The notes below the pieces were generated by a model. That model was not told the origin of the DNA and did no database searches. It saw only the letters and a list, made by a program, of their open reading frames with translations. Position numbers and translations under genes: made by a program. From assembly GCF_034670185.1 (NCBI RefSeq), contig NZ_JAXMNY010000001.1, positions 682,001 to 746,000 of the forward strand: DNA of 64,000 nt. Direction: 5' to 3'. Positions 1 to 8,155 of this stretch are shown here, in pieces (the first letter of the stretch is position 1; each line of letters opens with the position of its first letter). This DNA is from Nisaea sp. (lineage in GTDB: Bacteria; Pseudomonadota; Alphaproteobacteria; Thalassobaculales; Thalassobaculaceae).

Positions 1-147
1 GGCAAACAGGTGACGCCGTATCTTCTGTCGCAGATCCGGGCCGCGACCGGCGGCGCCAGCCTGACGACGAATATCGCGCTGGTTCGGGCCAATGCCCGTC
101 TCGGTGCGGGAATTGCAGTCGCGCTCGGCACGCCGCGACAAAACTGA
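1..147 (+). CDS. psuG: Pseudouridine-5'-phosphate glycosidase, C-terminal end (partial)
   Basis: The window opens inside this gene. Only the last 48 codons and the TGA stop are present. The readable end has the pattern GKxVTPYLLxxI followed by TGGxSLxxNIALVxANA, which I recognise as the C-terminus of the PsuG family. PsuG cleaves pseudouridine 5'-phosphate into uracil and ribose 5-phosphate, usually after phosphorylation by the kinase PsuK. The kinase is not in the window and would be expected upstream. The catalytic residues lie in the missing part, so activity cannot be judged. Confidence rests on the C-terminal motif alone. Confidence 0.8.
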   Translation, partial: GKQVTPYLLSQIRAATGGASLTTNIALVRANARLGAGIAVALGTPRQN

Positions 148-167
148 CCAGCGTCAAAATCGCACAT

Positions 168-182
168 TGCTGCGATGCAGCA
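168..182 (+). terminator. Small hairpin after psuG
   Basis: Six-base arms TGCTGC and GCAGCA flank a 3-nt loop, 20 bp after the psuG stop. There is no run of T after it, so this is at best a weak or factor-dependent terminator. Confidence 0.25.
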
Positions 183-247
183 TTCTCGACTAGGCAAGTG
201 GCTTGACGGCGATAAGCCGAAATGGCCATCTATCGAGGATTTTGATT

Positions 248-475
248 GTGTTGAACCTTTTCTACTCTGTTCCGTTCGTCGGCTGGATGGTTCGTGATTT
301 GCGAACGGGAGGCGCGTCGGCCTTCACCTATTTCCTCATCAATTGTGGGCTGCTCTGGATCCTGTCAGCGATCCTGTTCGGCTATCCGGGCATCATCATT
401 CCGGCTCTTTGTACCGTGCCGGTGATGTTCACGCTGCTGCTCCTGCTGACGCGGGGCAAATACGAGGTCGGTTGA
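248..475 (+). CDS. Small two-helix membrane protein, unknown function
   Basis: This encodes about 75 residues, almost all hydrophobic. There are two or three membrane segments: one near residues 2-12 leading into FVGWMV, one around FLINCGLLWILSAILF, and one around ALCTVPVMFTLLLLL. A short charged C-terminus follows. The frame stays open up to a TTG at 203. I chose GTG 248 because a GAGG lies 9 nt before it; TTG 203 would give 90 residues and has no visible ribosome binding site. It stands alone between psuG and the convergent nnrU-type gene. I do not recognise a family. The hydrophobic pattern and lack of antisense conflict make it a likely real gene, but function is unknown. Confidence 0.5.
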   Translation: MLNLFYSVPFVGWMVRDLRTGGASAFTYFLINCGLLWILSAILFGYPGIIIPALCTVPVMFTLLLLLTRGKYEVG

Positions 476-493
476 TCGGGCCGGAACCGATGT

Positions 494-1189
494 TTACATC
501 GGAACCGCACTGACGCCTGCGAAATAGGGGTGGGCGCCGTGCAGAACGGCCCAGAGCGCCAGCCCGCCGCCAAGGCGGAGCCAGCCAATGCCTTTCCAGT
601 CGAGCTTTGTCCGGCCTTCAAGGATGGCCCGAAACGGCAGCACGGAAGTGGTGAGTTCGAACGGGGCCCATTTGGCCCCGAACTCGGCCCGTTTCTTGGT
701 GTCGATCTTCACCATGCCGCCGAAAGCCAGCACGGCCATGCCGCCGAACAGCAGCATTGAGGCGACATCGCCGCGCACGGTCAGGTGTGCCAGTGCCCAG
801 AGGCCGATGGCCATCATAACCGGATGGCGTGTCACCGTCAGGATGCCCCGTACCAGATGCGGATCATCGAAATCATCTTCGGCCATCATGGCTGTGGGGC
901 TGAACGGGTTGTAACCGCAGACCAGCAGGATCGCAGCGAACGGCATCACGACATTCGGAATCCAGCGGGTCCAGAGCGGGGGCTCCCAGAGTGTCACATA
1001 GGGGGCATTGCCATAGGCCATGACCATCCAGACCATGGCAACACCGGCGGCAAGCGAGAACATGCCACGGAACCGGTTGGTGCCGATCTGTTCTATCAGC
1101 GCGGCGCGGATACTCGGCCAGCCGAGCAGGAAATGCCCGCCGACAAAAACCACGACGGCGGCAAAGAGTGTGTCCAGACTTCCAGTCAT
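494..1189 (-). CDS. NnrU family integral membrane protein
   Basis: Predicted inner-membrane protein of 231 residues with about six hydrophobic helices. The segment TRHPVMMAIGLWALAHL, followed by a glycine-rich helix and IDTKKRAEFG, is the conserved core of the NnrU family, related to isoprenylcysteine methyltransferase-like membrane proteins. NnrU was first linked to nitric-oxide or nitrite metabolism in rhodobacteria. Many homologues sit outside denitrification loci, as here, so a denitrification role is not implied. The frame is open further upstream to 1372, but the methionine at 1189 begins the hydrophobic MTGSLDTLFAAVVVF stretch typical of the family start. The stop codon lies inside a CCGATGT/ACATCGG inverted repeat (487-502) shared with the convergent gene's end. 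Confidence 0.85.
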   Translation of the reverse strand: MTGSLDTLFAAVVVFVGGHFLLGWPSIRAALIEQIGTNRFRGMFSLAAGVAMVWMVMAYGNAPYVTLWEPPLWTRWIPNVVMPFAAILLVCGYNPFSPTAMMAEDDFDDPHLVRGILTVTRHPVMMAIGLWALAHLTVRGDVASMLLFGGMAVLAFGGMVKIDTKKRAEFGAKWAPFELTTSVLPFRAILEGRTKLDWKGIGWLRLGGGLALWAVLHGAHPYFAGVSAVPM

Positions 1190-1296
1190 ACCGCTCCCAA
1201 TGCAGTTAGTCTCCGCAGCGCCCGACTCTTGTGGTGGACGGCTCGCCAGTTTCAGGTCATCACAGGCATATAAGTGTAGCCGGTCAGGATGCAAAG

Positions 1297-1566
1297 ATGG
1301 ATGACGAAAGCCTGAAAAAGCTGATGTGCGAGATGCTTCGCACGGCCGAGGGAGATGGCCGGCTGTCTCCAAACCAGATCGGTACGGCAGCGGGCGGCGA
1401 TCCGGGCGGATCGAAACCGGCCTGGCGCGCGCTGCTCAGGCAGATCGAGCGGGTCGCGGTGGTGCTCGAAGCTGAAGGTACCCTGGTGGCGCTGCGCAAG
1501 GGTAAGCCTGTCCCGCTGGCCGAGGCGAAGGGCGTGATCCGCTACGCGGCCAAGCCCAATACCTGA
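1297..1566 (+). CDS. DUF3253 domain protein
   Basis: This is a small soluble protein of 89 residues. An N-terminal half with MDDESLKKLMCEMLR, SPNQIG and WRALLRQIERVAV reads as a small winged-helix-like fold. It ends in a basic RKGKPVPLAEAKGVIR segment characteristic of DUF3253. No enzymatic residues are apparent. The family's function is unknown; the overall shape suggests nucleic-acid binding, which is only inference. The ATG at 1297 was preferred over a longer frame opening at 1231, because upstream residues are not conserved-looking and overlap the promoter side of the divergent nnrU-type gene. It converges on folD, whose stop is 16 bp away. Confidence 0.75.
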   Translation: MDDESLKKLMCEMLRTAEGDGRLSPNQIGTAAGGDPGGSKPAWRALLRQIERVAVVLEAEGTLVALRKGKPVPLAEAKGVIRYAAKPNT

Positions 1567-1582
1567 GCCAACAAGGCCCGAA

Positions 1583-2479
1583 TCAGAGAGCCGGCATATC
1601 CCAGCCATGGCGGCGGCAGGCAGCTTCAACGGTATTGCGCAGCAGGCAGGCGATGGTCATCGGGCCGACACCGCCCGGCACCGGGGTGATGGCACCGGCA
1701 ACCTCCGACGCGCTGGCGAAATCGACATCGCCGACCAGCCGGGTCTTGCCTTCGCCTTTCTCAGGCGCGTCGATCCGGTTGATGCCGACGTCGATCACTG
1801 TCGCGCCCGGCTTCACCCAGTCTCCCTTGACCATCTCCGGTCGCCCGACAGCGGCGACCAGAATATCGGCCCGGCGGCATTCCGCTGGCAGGTCCTTTGT
1901 CCGGGAATGGGTAACAGTGACGGTGCAGCTCTCGCGCAGGAGCAGGGCGGCCATCGGCTTGCCGACAATGTTGGAGCGACCGACGATGACGGCATGTTTG
2001 CCGGTCAGGTCGCCCAACTGGTCGCGCAGCAGCAGCAGGCAGCCGAGCGGGGTGCAGGGCACCAGCGCGTCGCCGCCGGTGGCCAGACGGCCGGCATTGA
2101 CGACATGGAAGCCGTCGACGTCTTTTTCCGGCGCGATGGTGTCAAGCACGGCCTGGGCATCGATATGGTCGGGCAGGGGAAGCTGCACCAGGATGCCATC
2201 AACCGCCGGATCGGCATTCAGGTCCGCGATCAGTTTCAGCAAGCTCTCCTGGCTGGTGGAGACGTTGAGCTTGTGCTCGAACGAAGCCATGCCGCTCTCG
2301 ATTGTCTGCTTGCCCTTGTTGCGGACATAGACCTGGCTCGCCGGGTCTTCGCCGACCAACACCACGGCAAGGCCGGGGACGGCGCCGTGTTTGGATTTCA
2401 GATCCGCGATGGCGGCGCCGATGCGTTCCCGCAGCCCGGCCGCGAAGGCCTTTCCGTCGATCAGTGCGGCAGTGCCCAT
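1583..2479 (-). CDS. folD: Bifunctional methylenetetrahydrofolate dehydrogenase / methenyltetrahydrofolate cyclohydrolase
   Basis: FolD interconverts 5,10-methylene-, 5,10-methenyl- and 10-formyl-tetrahydrofolate in the cytoplasm, feeding purine and formyl-Met-tRNA synthesis. The 298-residue length is normal. Visible signatures are VLVGEDPASQVYVRNK near residue 40, where Y and K belong to the active site, DGILVQLPLPDHI near 95, the NADP-binding VIVGRSNIVGKPMA near 165, and the C-terminal TPVPGGVGPMTIACLL. An AGAGGG ribosome binding site precedes the ATG. It is the last gene of a compact leftward set with yggU and yggT (32 bp and 13 bp gaps). Housekeeping gene, no oddities seen. Confidence 0.97.
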   Translation of the reverse strand: MGTAALIDGKAFAAGLRERIGAAIADLKSKHGAVPGLAVVLVGEDPASQVYVRNKGKQTIESGMASFEHKLNVSTSQESLLKLIADLNADPAVDGILVQLPLPDHIDAQAVLDTIAPEKDVDGFHVVNAGRLATGGDALVPCTPLGCLLLLRDQLGDLTGKHAVIVGRSNIVGKPMAALLLRESCTVTVTHSRTKDLPAECRRADILVAAVGRPEMVKGDWVKPGATVIDVGINRIDAPEKGEGKTRLVGDVDFASASEVAGAITPVPGGVGPMTIACLLRNTVEAACRRHGWDMPAL

Positions 2480-2511
2480 GGGGTGTTTCCCTCTATTGCC
2501 CGAAATCTCTA

Positions 2512-2841
2512 TTAGCCGGGCGCGTGTTGTGCGAGCCAGTCTTCCAGTTGTGCCGCCAGGGCCGCTCCGTCTCCGGCGATCAGCAGGGTCTTGCGCCGCT
2601 GCGTCGTGCCGGACCGGACATCAATGCTGCTTTTCGGAAGCTTCCAGCTTTTCGCCAGCATCTTGATCAGGGCCTTGTTGGCGCGGCCATTCTCGGGAGC
2701 GAAGGTGACGGTGGCTGTCAGCCATGCGACGTCTTCCGCATCCATGGCGACACTACCGATCCCGTCGCGCGATGCATTGGGCGTCAGGCGGACCCGCAGA
2801 CGCAACCCTTCGGCAACTGGCTGGAAGGGCAGGGCGGTCAT
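2512..2841 (-). CDS. DUF167 family protein (YggU-like)
   Basis: Small cytoplasmic protein of 109 residues. The family core LRLRVRLTPNASRDGIG, followed by VTFAPENGRANKALIKMLAKSW and VRSGTTQRRKTLLI, is clear. The family has a known fold (YggU/MTH637) but no assigned biochemical role. It sits between yggT upstream and folD downstream. The pairing of yggT with yggU is widespread in proteobacteria, which supports both calls. Length and start are as expected for the family. Confidence 0.9.
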   Translation of the reverse strand: MTALPFQPVAEGLRLRVRLTPNASRDGIGSVAMDAEDVAWLTATVTFAPENGRANKALIKMLAKSWKLPKSSIDVRSGTTQRRKTLLIAGDGAALAAQLEDWLAQHAPG

Positions 2842-2854
2842 TTGGTGCGGAGTC

Positions 2855-3133
2855 CTAGCCGAAATATTCCCACATCAGGCTGCGGAGAAAACTCAGGCCG
2901 AGAACCAGGACAATCGGCGAGATATCAAGGCCGCCGAGGTTCGGCAGGACGTTCCGGATCGGCCGCAGCAGCGGTTCGGTCACGCGATAGAGGAAGTCCA
3001 TCACCAGATAGACAAACCGGTTCTGCGAATTGATCACGTTGAACTGCACCAGCCATCCCATGATGATGAAGATGAAAAGCGCGTAAATATAGAGCTGGAT
3101 GACTGTACTAACGAGATTCAGCAACGACAGCAT
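2855..3133 (-). CDS. YggT family membrane protein
   Basis: A 92-residue inner-membrane protein with two hydrophobic segments: residues about 4-27 (LVSTVIQLYIYALFIFIIMGWLV) and about 68-88. They are separated by the amphipathic stretch TEPLLRPIRNVLPNLGGLDISPI, the hallmark of YggT proteins. These are implicated in osmotic tolerance and cell-envelope or division functions in other bacteria. It is the first gene of the yggT-yggU-folD run. The 220-bp gap to the tRNA on its right must contain its promoter; I could not pick a convincing -35/-10 pair by eye. Confidence 0.9.
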   Translation of the reverse strand: MLSLLNLVSTVIQLYIYALFIFIIMGWLVQFNVINSQNRFVYLVMDFLYRVTEPLLRPIRNVLPNLGGLDISPIVLVLGLSFLRSLMWEYFG

Positions 3134-3353
3134 GTGCGAGTTTCCGTCCTTCAGGGATGTGCGGCGCGACGAACCGTACCGTCCGGTCGCGCGTACGGCA
3201 AGCGCTTGGCGCTGCTCATTTTAACCCTGCTTATATGGGACGGGTTCCGGCATTTGCAAAGCCCCTGATATGGGGCGCTTTGCCCTTGCATCGCTCAGTT
3301 GCTTCGATTATCTGTCTCCACCGTGCCGGGGCATATTTTTCTCCGGCTTCGGT

Positions 3354-3429
<76 letters not shown>

Positions 3430-3463
3430 AAATATCCCCCAAGATATTGAATACAAATCAGAA

Positions 3464-5260
3464 TTGCCGCAAGCTGACGGTAGGGCGGCTTCTGAGGTAC
3501 AGCAGAGTCGTGAAAACGGGTACAGCAGAAAGGTCAGCGACCGCCTTCAGAGGCGAGGCAACGGCTGGCGTTTTAGGGCTGTTGTGCCTAGGGACCTCCG
3601 CAGACGCATGGGTAAGCGTGAGGTAGTCAGATCTCTGGGGAGGTGCAGTCAGCAGACTGCCCGCCGATTGGCAAGGCTGCTATCAGCAGCATGGGAGAGA
3701 TTCTTGCGTGAAGTCCGGGAGCATCAGTCTCTGACTGCAGCTGAGATCCAAGAGCTCGCACGTCGATGGCTGGCTGAGGCGATAGAAGAAGAGGATCGCG
3801 TCTTGGCTTCTTTCCGCCCTAACGACCCAAGTGACAGACAGCGGGCTGTCGCAAGATCCAAGAAGCAGTTAGACGGCGCCCGGACCTTGGCGTTCGAAGT
3901 GCATGATATCGGTTTGGTGGCCGAAGACGCGATTGAAATGTTGCAGAAAGTCGGCGTAACAGACCCGTCCAAAGACACGATCAATCAGCTTTGTGATTTG
4001 TTGCTTCGAGCGAATGTCGAGTTGGTTACTCGCACGGTTGCAAGGCTCAAAGGCGATGTTTGGAAAGGAGTTGCGGACCCTGTCTTTGAAAGTGGGCCAC
4101 AACCGGCAACAACTTCGATGACAGGCGACTTGGCAAAAGTTCCCGCCAATGCTCTGCCACAGGCAAGAACAGTTGGAGAACTCGCGACGGAGTACATCCA
4201 ACGTGAGGTCGCTTCGACCACCGGGACCAAGAACGTACAAAAGGCGACGGCGCATCTGCGGTCTTTTACCGAGATCATCGGACCACGACGGCCGATATCT
4301 TCGCTTGAGAGAAGTGACCTTTCTGATTTTCGTCACGTTCTTGAAAGCTTACCGACCAACGTCACTAAGCTGTTTCCTGACCGTGCGCTCCGTGACGTTG
4401 CAGAGATGAATCATAAGAGACCGACTCTGTCGCCGACTTCAGTAAATCAATCTCTTATTCGCGTTGGTGCGTTTCTGACTTGGTGTCGAGATCACGGCTA
4501 CACAGACAAGGATCTCTCTACATCACGGCTTAAAATGAAGAAGCCAACACGCTCCAAAAAAGCACGCACACCATTCACTGTTGATGAGTTAGAAGCGCTT
4601 TTCTCTGGGCCGCGATACTCTGGATGTAAGTCACGGTCGAGGCGTAACGCGCAAGGCGATCTTATTATTCGCGATGGGACGTATTTCCTGCCGCTGCTCG
4701 GCTTGCTTACTGGCGCACGCCTAGGTGAGCTGCTTGGCCTTACGCCAAAAGATATAGATGGCGATCCTGGACAGCGTGTAATCTTGATTCGTCCGAACGG
4801 TCTCCGTGGTCTTAAAAATGAAGAGTCGGATAGACTGGTTCCACTTCACTCGGTCCTCGAAGAACTTGGGTTCGACATATTCTTGCGTGCACAGAAGGTA
4901 ATGAACCGTTCGATCTTTGGCGCTATGGCAAAGAGGCGAGGCGGGAACATCACCGACAACGAGAGCCGAAGGTTCTCTACGCACTTGAGCGCCATCGGTA
5001 TCAAGCGTCCAAAGTTGTCTTTCCACAGCTTTCGTCACCTATTCGAAGATCTGGGAAAGGCGTCGGGCGTGCCGGAAGACTTGCGGCGAGCGCTCTTGGG
5101 ACAGGCTCAGAAAGGAATGGGTAACGTTTATGGCGGCGTAGATGGGGGCTTCACCGTCGAGCAGCGCCGGAGGGCCATCGAGAGCTTGGTTCTGCCGTTG
5201 GACCTGAAGCAGCTAGTCAATCTTGCCCAACGGCCGGGCAAGAGGCTTATCCAGTCCTAG
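3464..5260 (+). CDS. Tyrosine recombinase / phage-type integrase of the island
   Basis: Site-specific recombinase that should catalyse integration and excision at the tRNA-Ala att site. The N-terminus LQRRGNGWRFRAVVPRDLR with RSLG resembles the DUF6538-type arm-binding start common in alphaproteobacterial integrases. A SAM-like core-binding region follows near residues 220-350. The catalytic domain shows Arg about 419 (TGARLGELLG), His521 and Arg524 (HSFRHLF), and the nucleophile Tyr about 556 (GNVYGG). The second histidine of the usual LGH motif is Gln here (LLGQAQ). The frame is open back through the tRNA to 3299, which cannot be the start. TTG 3464 is the only plausible start after the tRNA and gives 598 residues; it lacks a clear ribosome binding site. 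It lies 34 bp behind the tRNA, on the same strand. Confidence 0.88.
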   Translation: MPQADGRAASEVQQSRENGYSRKVSDRLQRRGNGWRFRAVVPRDLRRRMGKREVVRSLGRCSQQTARRLARLLSAAWERFLREVREHQSLTAAEIQELARRWLAEAIEEEDRVLASFRPNDPSDRQRAVARSKKQLDGARTLAFEVHDIGLVAEDAIEMLQKVGVTDPSKDTINQLCDLLLRANVELVTRTVARLKGDVWKGVADPVFESGPQPATTSMTGDLAKVPANALPQARTVGELATEYIQREVASTTGTKNVQKATAHLRSFTEIIGPRRPISSLERSDLSDFRHVLESLPTNVTKLFPDRALRDVAEMNHKRPTLSPTSVNQSLIRVGAFLTWCRDHGYTDKDLSTSRLKMKKPTRSKKARTPFTVDELEALFSGPRYSGCKSRSRRNAQGDLIIRDGTYFLPLLGLLTGARLGELLGLTPKDIDGDPGQRVILIRPNGLRGLKNEESDRLVPLHSVLEELGFDIFLRAQKVMNRSIFGAMAKRRGGNITDNESRRFSTHLSAIGIKRPKLSFHSFRHLFEDLGKASGVPEDLRRALLGQAQKGMGNVYGGVDGGFTVEQRRRAIESLVLPLDLKQLVNLAQRPGKRLIQS

Positions 5261-5353
5261 AATGCTCGTTTGAGAAATCGAAAAATCGGAGTGTTGCGGT
5301 CCATGCAATACCCAGATATCTGAATATTTTTCAGCTATTAGGGAATTCGGCCT

Positions 5354-5647
5354 ATGAAACTTCTATTTGCCGCGCTGATCCTCGCTTTCGGCGTCACGGC
5401 CGCCGAGGCTGCGAACAAGAAAGGCTCGATTGATGAGCTGACGTTCGTATGCATGACGAAAAGTCAGATGATCTGGACTATCGAGAATGCAGGGTCCGGC
5501 AAGCTCGTGTGTGAATTCGAAGCGCCAGGTGCTTATGAGCTTCTGAAAATCGACGATGAAAACCCGATCGCCAGGATCTCATTTAAGCGCGATGGCAAGA
5601 CCGTTAAGGCATGGGTACTCGAAGTTGACGTTGAAGACGCCCGCTGA
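5354..5647 (+). CDS. Small exported protein, unknown function (island cargo)
   Basis: 97 residues. A typical Sec signal peptide is visible: MKLLF, then hydrophobic AALILAFGVTA, and a cleavage site near AEA-AN (about residue 20). The mature part of about 77 residues is soluble, contains two cysteines (VCMTK and LVCEFEA) that could form a disulphide, and ends in an acidic VDVEDAR tail. I recognise no family. It lies about 90 bp after the integrase on the same strand, so it could be transcribed with it, and is followed by an inverted repeat. The signal peptide makes it a credible gene; a role as a periplasmic cargo protein is inference only. Confidence 0.65.
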   Translation: MKLLFAALILAFGVTAAEAANKKGSIDELTFVCMTKSQMIWTIENAGSGKLVCEFEAPGAYELLKIDDENPIARISFKRDGKTVKAWVLEVDVEDAR

Positions 5648-5681
5648 CGGCCTGATCGACGAAAGAGGGCCTATTATGTGA

Positions 5682-5710
5682 AAGCCGCGTGATGGCCGTC
5701 AGCGCGGCTT
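5682..5710 (+). terminator. Inverted repeat between convergent island genes
   Basis: Eight-base arms AAGCCGCG and CGCGGCTT surround a 13-nt loop, placed between the ends of the small exported protein gene and the convergent 322-residue gene. It lacks a T-run on either side, so termination is plausible from position but not proven. Confidence 0.4.
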
Positions 5711-5745
5711 ATTCGAGGCCTGACGGCCTGTATATTCACGTTAGT

Positions 5746-6714
5746 CTACGCCTCTGTGGATGTCATGATTCCTTCTTGGCTGCCAACAACGGCTAAACGG
5801 ACGGCTGCCGTGAACTTGGGAACGGAGAGTCTTTCAGCCCTACTCAAAAAATCGAGTTCGCTGTTTATGGCAGAAAGAAGCGCTTCGGATGGGCTATCCA
5901 AATCCATTACTGATTCTCGAAACTCATCGTAAAGCTGTTTTGCTGACCTGTGGAGCTGGAGCGAAGCGCCAAATGGCTTTTGCCCGACCACATCCGCGTG
6001 CAATTCCATCGTTCCAACAATGAATTTTCGGGAATAGGATTCCCATCCACGACCATTAATTCCCTTCGCAAAATATGAACGGCCCCGTTTAGTGCCAGGT
6101 CGTTTATCTGTCGAGTGCTCGTCGGGTCTTAGCTTGTAGGCGCGTTTCCAGCACGCAAGCTCGATTTTTGATACCATCTCGGAACTGTCTTCAAGGATTG
6201 CGAAGTGAGCATCGAAGCGACGCGGCTCGCCAGCCTTATCCATGTAGTTCGAAGCGGCTGGTCCCTTCGATATCTTCGGCTCAATCACAAACCAGTATGT
6301 AAGACTTTCTCCTGCTGGATAACGCAGGTTCTCAATGATCTCTTTTTTGAACCCATTCGTGAGGTTTCCATGTTTCTTCAACCATTCGATACGCTGTTGG
6401 TCTGAGATGTTGAAAGTGTGTGCTCTGTTTACACCCTGTCGATATCCTGCAGCTTGGATGAATGTGAGTGATTCTTTTTCTGAAAGGTCCCTCCATCGAG
6501 GTAGAGTTATATTGTAGTGAGACATTATTGCCTGAACTATACGGCTCATTGGTCCAGCATAGTCGGCTCCGCAGAAAGCGGTCTCGACAAGTCTTAGCAT
6601 TTCTTTGCGTTCTTGGCCCGTGGGGACTAATGCGCGCCTCAGATTGTGGTCTGATTTTTTCGACTTTTTGCCATGACTATGTGACTTTGAAACAGCGCTT
6701 CCATGGTGCGGCAT
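5746..6714 (-). CDS. Hypothetical protein of 322 residues (island cargo)
   Basis: I do not recognise this protein. It begins with a His/Lys/Ser-rich basic stretch (PHHGSAVSKSHSHGKKSKKSD). A helical region follows around residues 35-120, containing two tryptophans (RWRDLSEKE and IEWLKKHG). A mixed middle has YWFVIEPKIS and FDAHFAILED, and a helical C-terminus runs from about 240. There is no signal peptide, membrane helix or obvious nucleotide-binding motif. The basic N-terminus may bind nucleic acid; this is a guess. AAGGAG lies at a workable distance before the ATG, and codon use is less GC-rich than in the chromosomal flanks. It faces the integrase side, and upstream lies the 738-bp AT-rich spacer that must hold its promoter. 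Confidence 0.75.
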   Translation of the reverse strand: MPHHGSAVSKSHSHGKKSKKSDHNLRRALVPTGQERKEMLRLVETAFCGADYAGPMSRIVQAIMSHYNITLPRWRDLSEKESLTFIQAAGYRQGVNRAHTFNISDQQRIEWLKKHGNLTNGFKKEIIENLRYPAGESLTYWFVIEPKISKGPAASNYMDKAGEPRRFDAHFAILEDSSEMVSKIELACWKRAYKLRPDEHSTDKRPGTKRGRSYFAKGINGRGWESYSRKFIVGTMELHADVVGQKPFGASLQLHRSAKQLYDEFRESVMDLDSPSEALLSAINSELDFLSRAERLSVPKFTAAVRLAVVGSQEGIMTSTEA

Positions 6715-7452
6715 CTATGACATTCTCCTTACTGACTACTGCATCCTGACTTCCTTGCTTTCAAGCGAAGGGCGTCAAGGTTTCGAGCCTTAGTAGCCTT
6801 GAATTCGGAGGCGACACCGACTCACACACTCTCAAACGGCAATTGCGCCGTTGATCGCTTGTTCTGCGGATATCGATATGGAGAACGTATGCGAACGCTA
6901 CGAAATGGCTGATAGCATGAGATGTTTCGAGAATCAAATTATGGCAAGGAATTGCGTTCAGTGGCTTCATCGTTCTGACTGTTGTGGCGAGGAAAAGGCC
7001 CCGATATAGCGCTCGTGAAAAAGAGAAGCGTGATATCTTGAATATTCATGCTTATTCAATTCATTTTAATTCTCTAATGTGTTGATAATTATGCATAAAA
7101 AGTGAATTGTCTTGATGCGGTATGGAGCTTGTCGTTTCAAAATATGCATATTACTAAATACTGTAAGATTCTGAAAGTAAAAGATAATTTTAAAAATTGG
7201 TTCGGTGCTGAATAATTCAGATGCATATTATGCATTGCATAACGCGTTGACTTTAGTTGCGATTCATTCGCAAAAATCAGTGACGACAAAAAAGGGGTGG
7301 AACCAAAGCCCTGTGAAATGAGGCCAATGGTATGAGGTCCTGGCCTTCACTATTTTTTTTCCCCTATCTCGAATGGTAGCCGTATCGACCCGCACGCTAT
7401 AGCTCACTGCGTCGCAGCTCTGAAAGTGCTCGTGCTTTGCGGATGTTAACTT
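6715..7452. other. AT-rich non-coding spacer with clustered ATGCAT palindromes
   Basis: There is no convincing gene in these 738 bp. From about 6990 to 7260 the sequence is strongly AT-rich against GC-rich surroundings. Perfect palindromes are visible: AATATGCATATT at 7141-7152, CTGAATAATTCAG at 7208-7220 and ATGCATATTATGCAT at 7221-7235. ATGCAT occurs four times (7091, 7144, 7221, 7230). The spacer lies upstream of the 322-residue gene and downstream of the serine recombinase gene. It may hold promoter/operator sites, a recombination site, or an unwinding region. Confidence 0.6.
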
Positions 7453-8106
7453 CTATTTCGCCATGAGACGTTGAACCGATCCAGCATACCAAATACCTCC
7501 ACGCGGGCTCTCAACGCCGCGAGCGTTAAGCGCCTTGGCTAACTGTCGATAGCTCTTCAAACCTGCCGAGCGGATCTCTTCGATCACCTCTTGCGCTTTA
7601 AGCGCGTGTTTACGCGCTTGTTCCGAGGCCCGCTGACGGGCTTTCTCTAAGCCGGCTGGATTTCCGGTTGGATTTCCCAAGCGCACGCCACGGGCCTTCG
7701 CAGCGGCGAGAGCGGCTTTCGTGCGTTGGGATATCATCTCACGCTCGTGTTCGGCGACAGCGGCGAGGATATGGACCGTGAGCCGGTTGGCGTGTGGCAT
7801 ATCGACGGCGACAAAATCGACGCCAGCTTCCATCAGGTTGGAGACGAAGGCGACGTTGCGCGCGAGACGGTCGAGTTTGGCGATGATGAGGACCGCCTTG
7901 TGCCGGCGACATGCTGCTAGCGCTTCGAGCAGCCGAGGCCGATCATTGCGCCGACCACTCTCGATCTCGACGAATTCCTCCAAAATCTCAGCGTCGGCAT
8001 TCACAAAAGACCGGACGGCTGTCTGCTGGGCTTCCAGACCAAGGCCACTTTGTCCCTGCCGGGCCGTCGAGACGCGGTAATAGGCGATGTATCGAGTCGG
8101 GGTCAT
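7453..8106 (-). CDS. Serine recombinase, resolvase/invertase (Pin) family
   Basis: 217 residues, the usual size of small serine recombinases. The N-terminal catalytic domain starts YIAYYRVST with the nucleophilic serine at about residue 13, followed by ARQGQSGLGLEAQ. Further conserved arginines lie in ESGRRNDRPRL and in AKLDRLARN near residue 75. The segment AVAEHEREMISQRTKAALAAAKARGVRLGNP, carrying the family's long E-helix motif, starts near residue 115. The C-terminal SYRQLAKALNARGVESPRGGIW is a helix-turn-helix DNA-binding end. GGAG stands before the ATG. An inverted repeat directly upstream (8117-8155) may be its binding site. It could be the island's resolvase or invertase, or a remnant of an older element nested in the island; no flanking transposon inverted repeats were found. 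Confidence 0.9.
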   Translation of the reverse strand: MTPTRYIAYYRVSTARQGQSGLGLEAQQTAVRSFVNADAEILEEFVEIESGRRNDRPRLLEALAACRRHKAVLIIAKLDRLARNVAFVSNLMEAGVDFVAVDMPHANRLTVHILAAVAEHEREMISQRTKAALAAAKARGVRLGNPTGNPAGLEKARQRASEQARKHALKAQEVIEEIRSAGLKSYRQLAKALNARGVESPRGGIWYAGSVQRLMAK

Positions 8107-8116
8107 CGAGTAGGCT

Positions 8117-8155
8117 CCGTATCATTCAGTGACGTTGGTTTACACGTTGATACGG
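8117..8155. promoter_or_regulatory. Inverted repeat upstream of the serine recombinase (possible res/operator site)
   Basis: CCGTATCA (8117-8124) and its complement TGATACGG (8148-8155) are separated by 23 bp and begin 11 bp upstream of the recombinase ATG. ATCATTCA at 8121 and ATCATTGA at 8156 add an imperfect direct repeat. The remainder of the 335-bp gap up to 8441 shows nothing else I can name, apart from a GAGGA ribosome binding site before the next gene. Confidence 0.4.

Noticed and set aside
6761..6970. 69-codon open frame on the minus strand
   Set aside because: No ribosome binding site, no protein-like composition, lies in the promoter region of the 322-residue gene.
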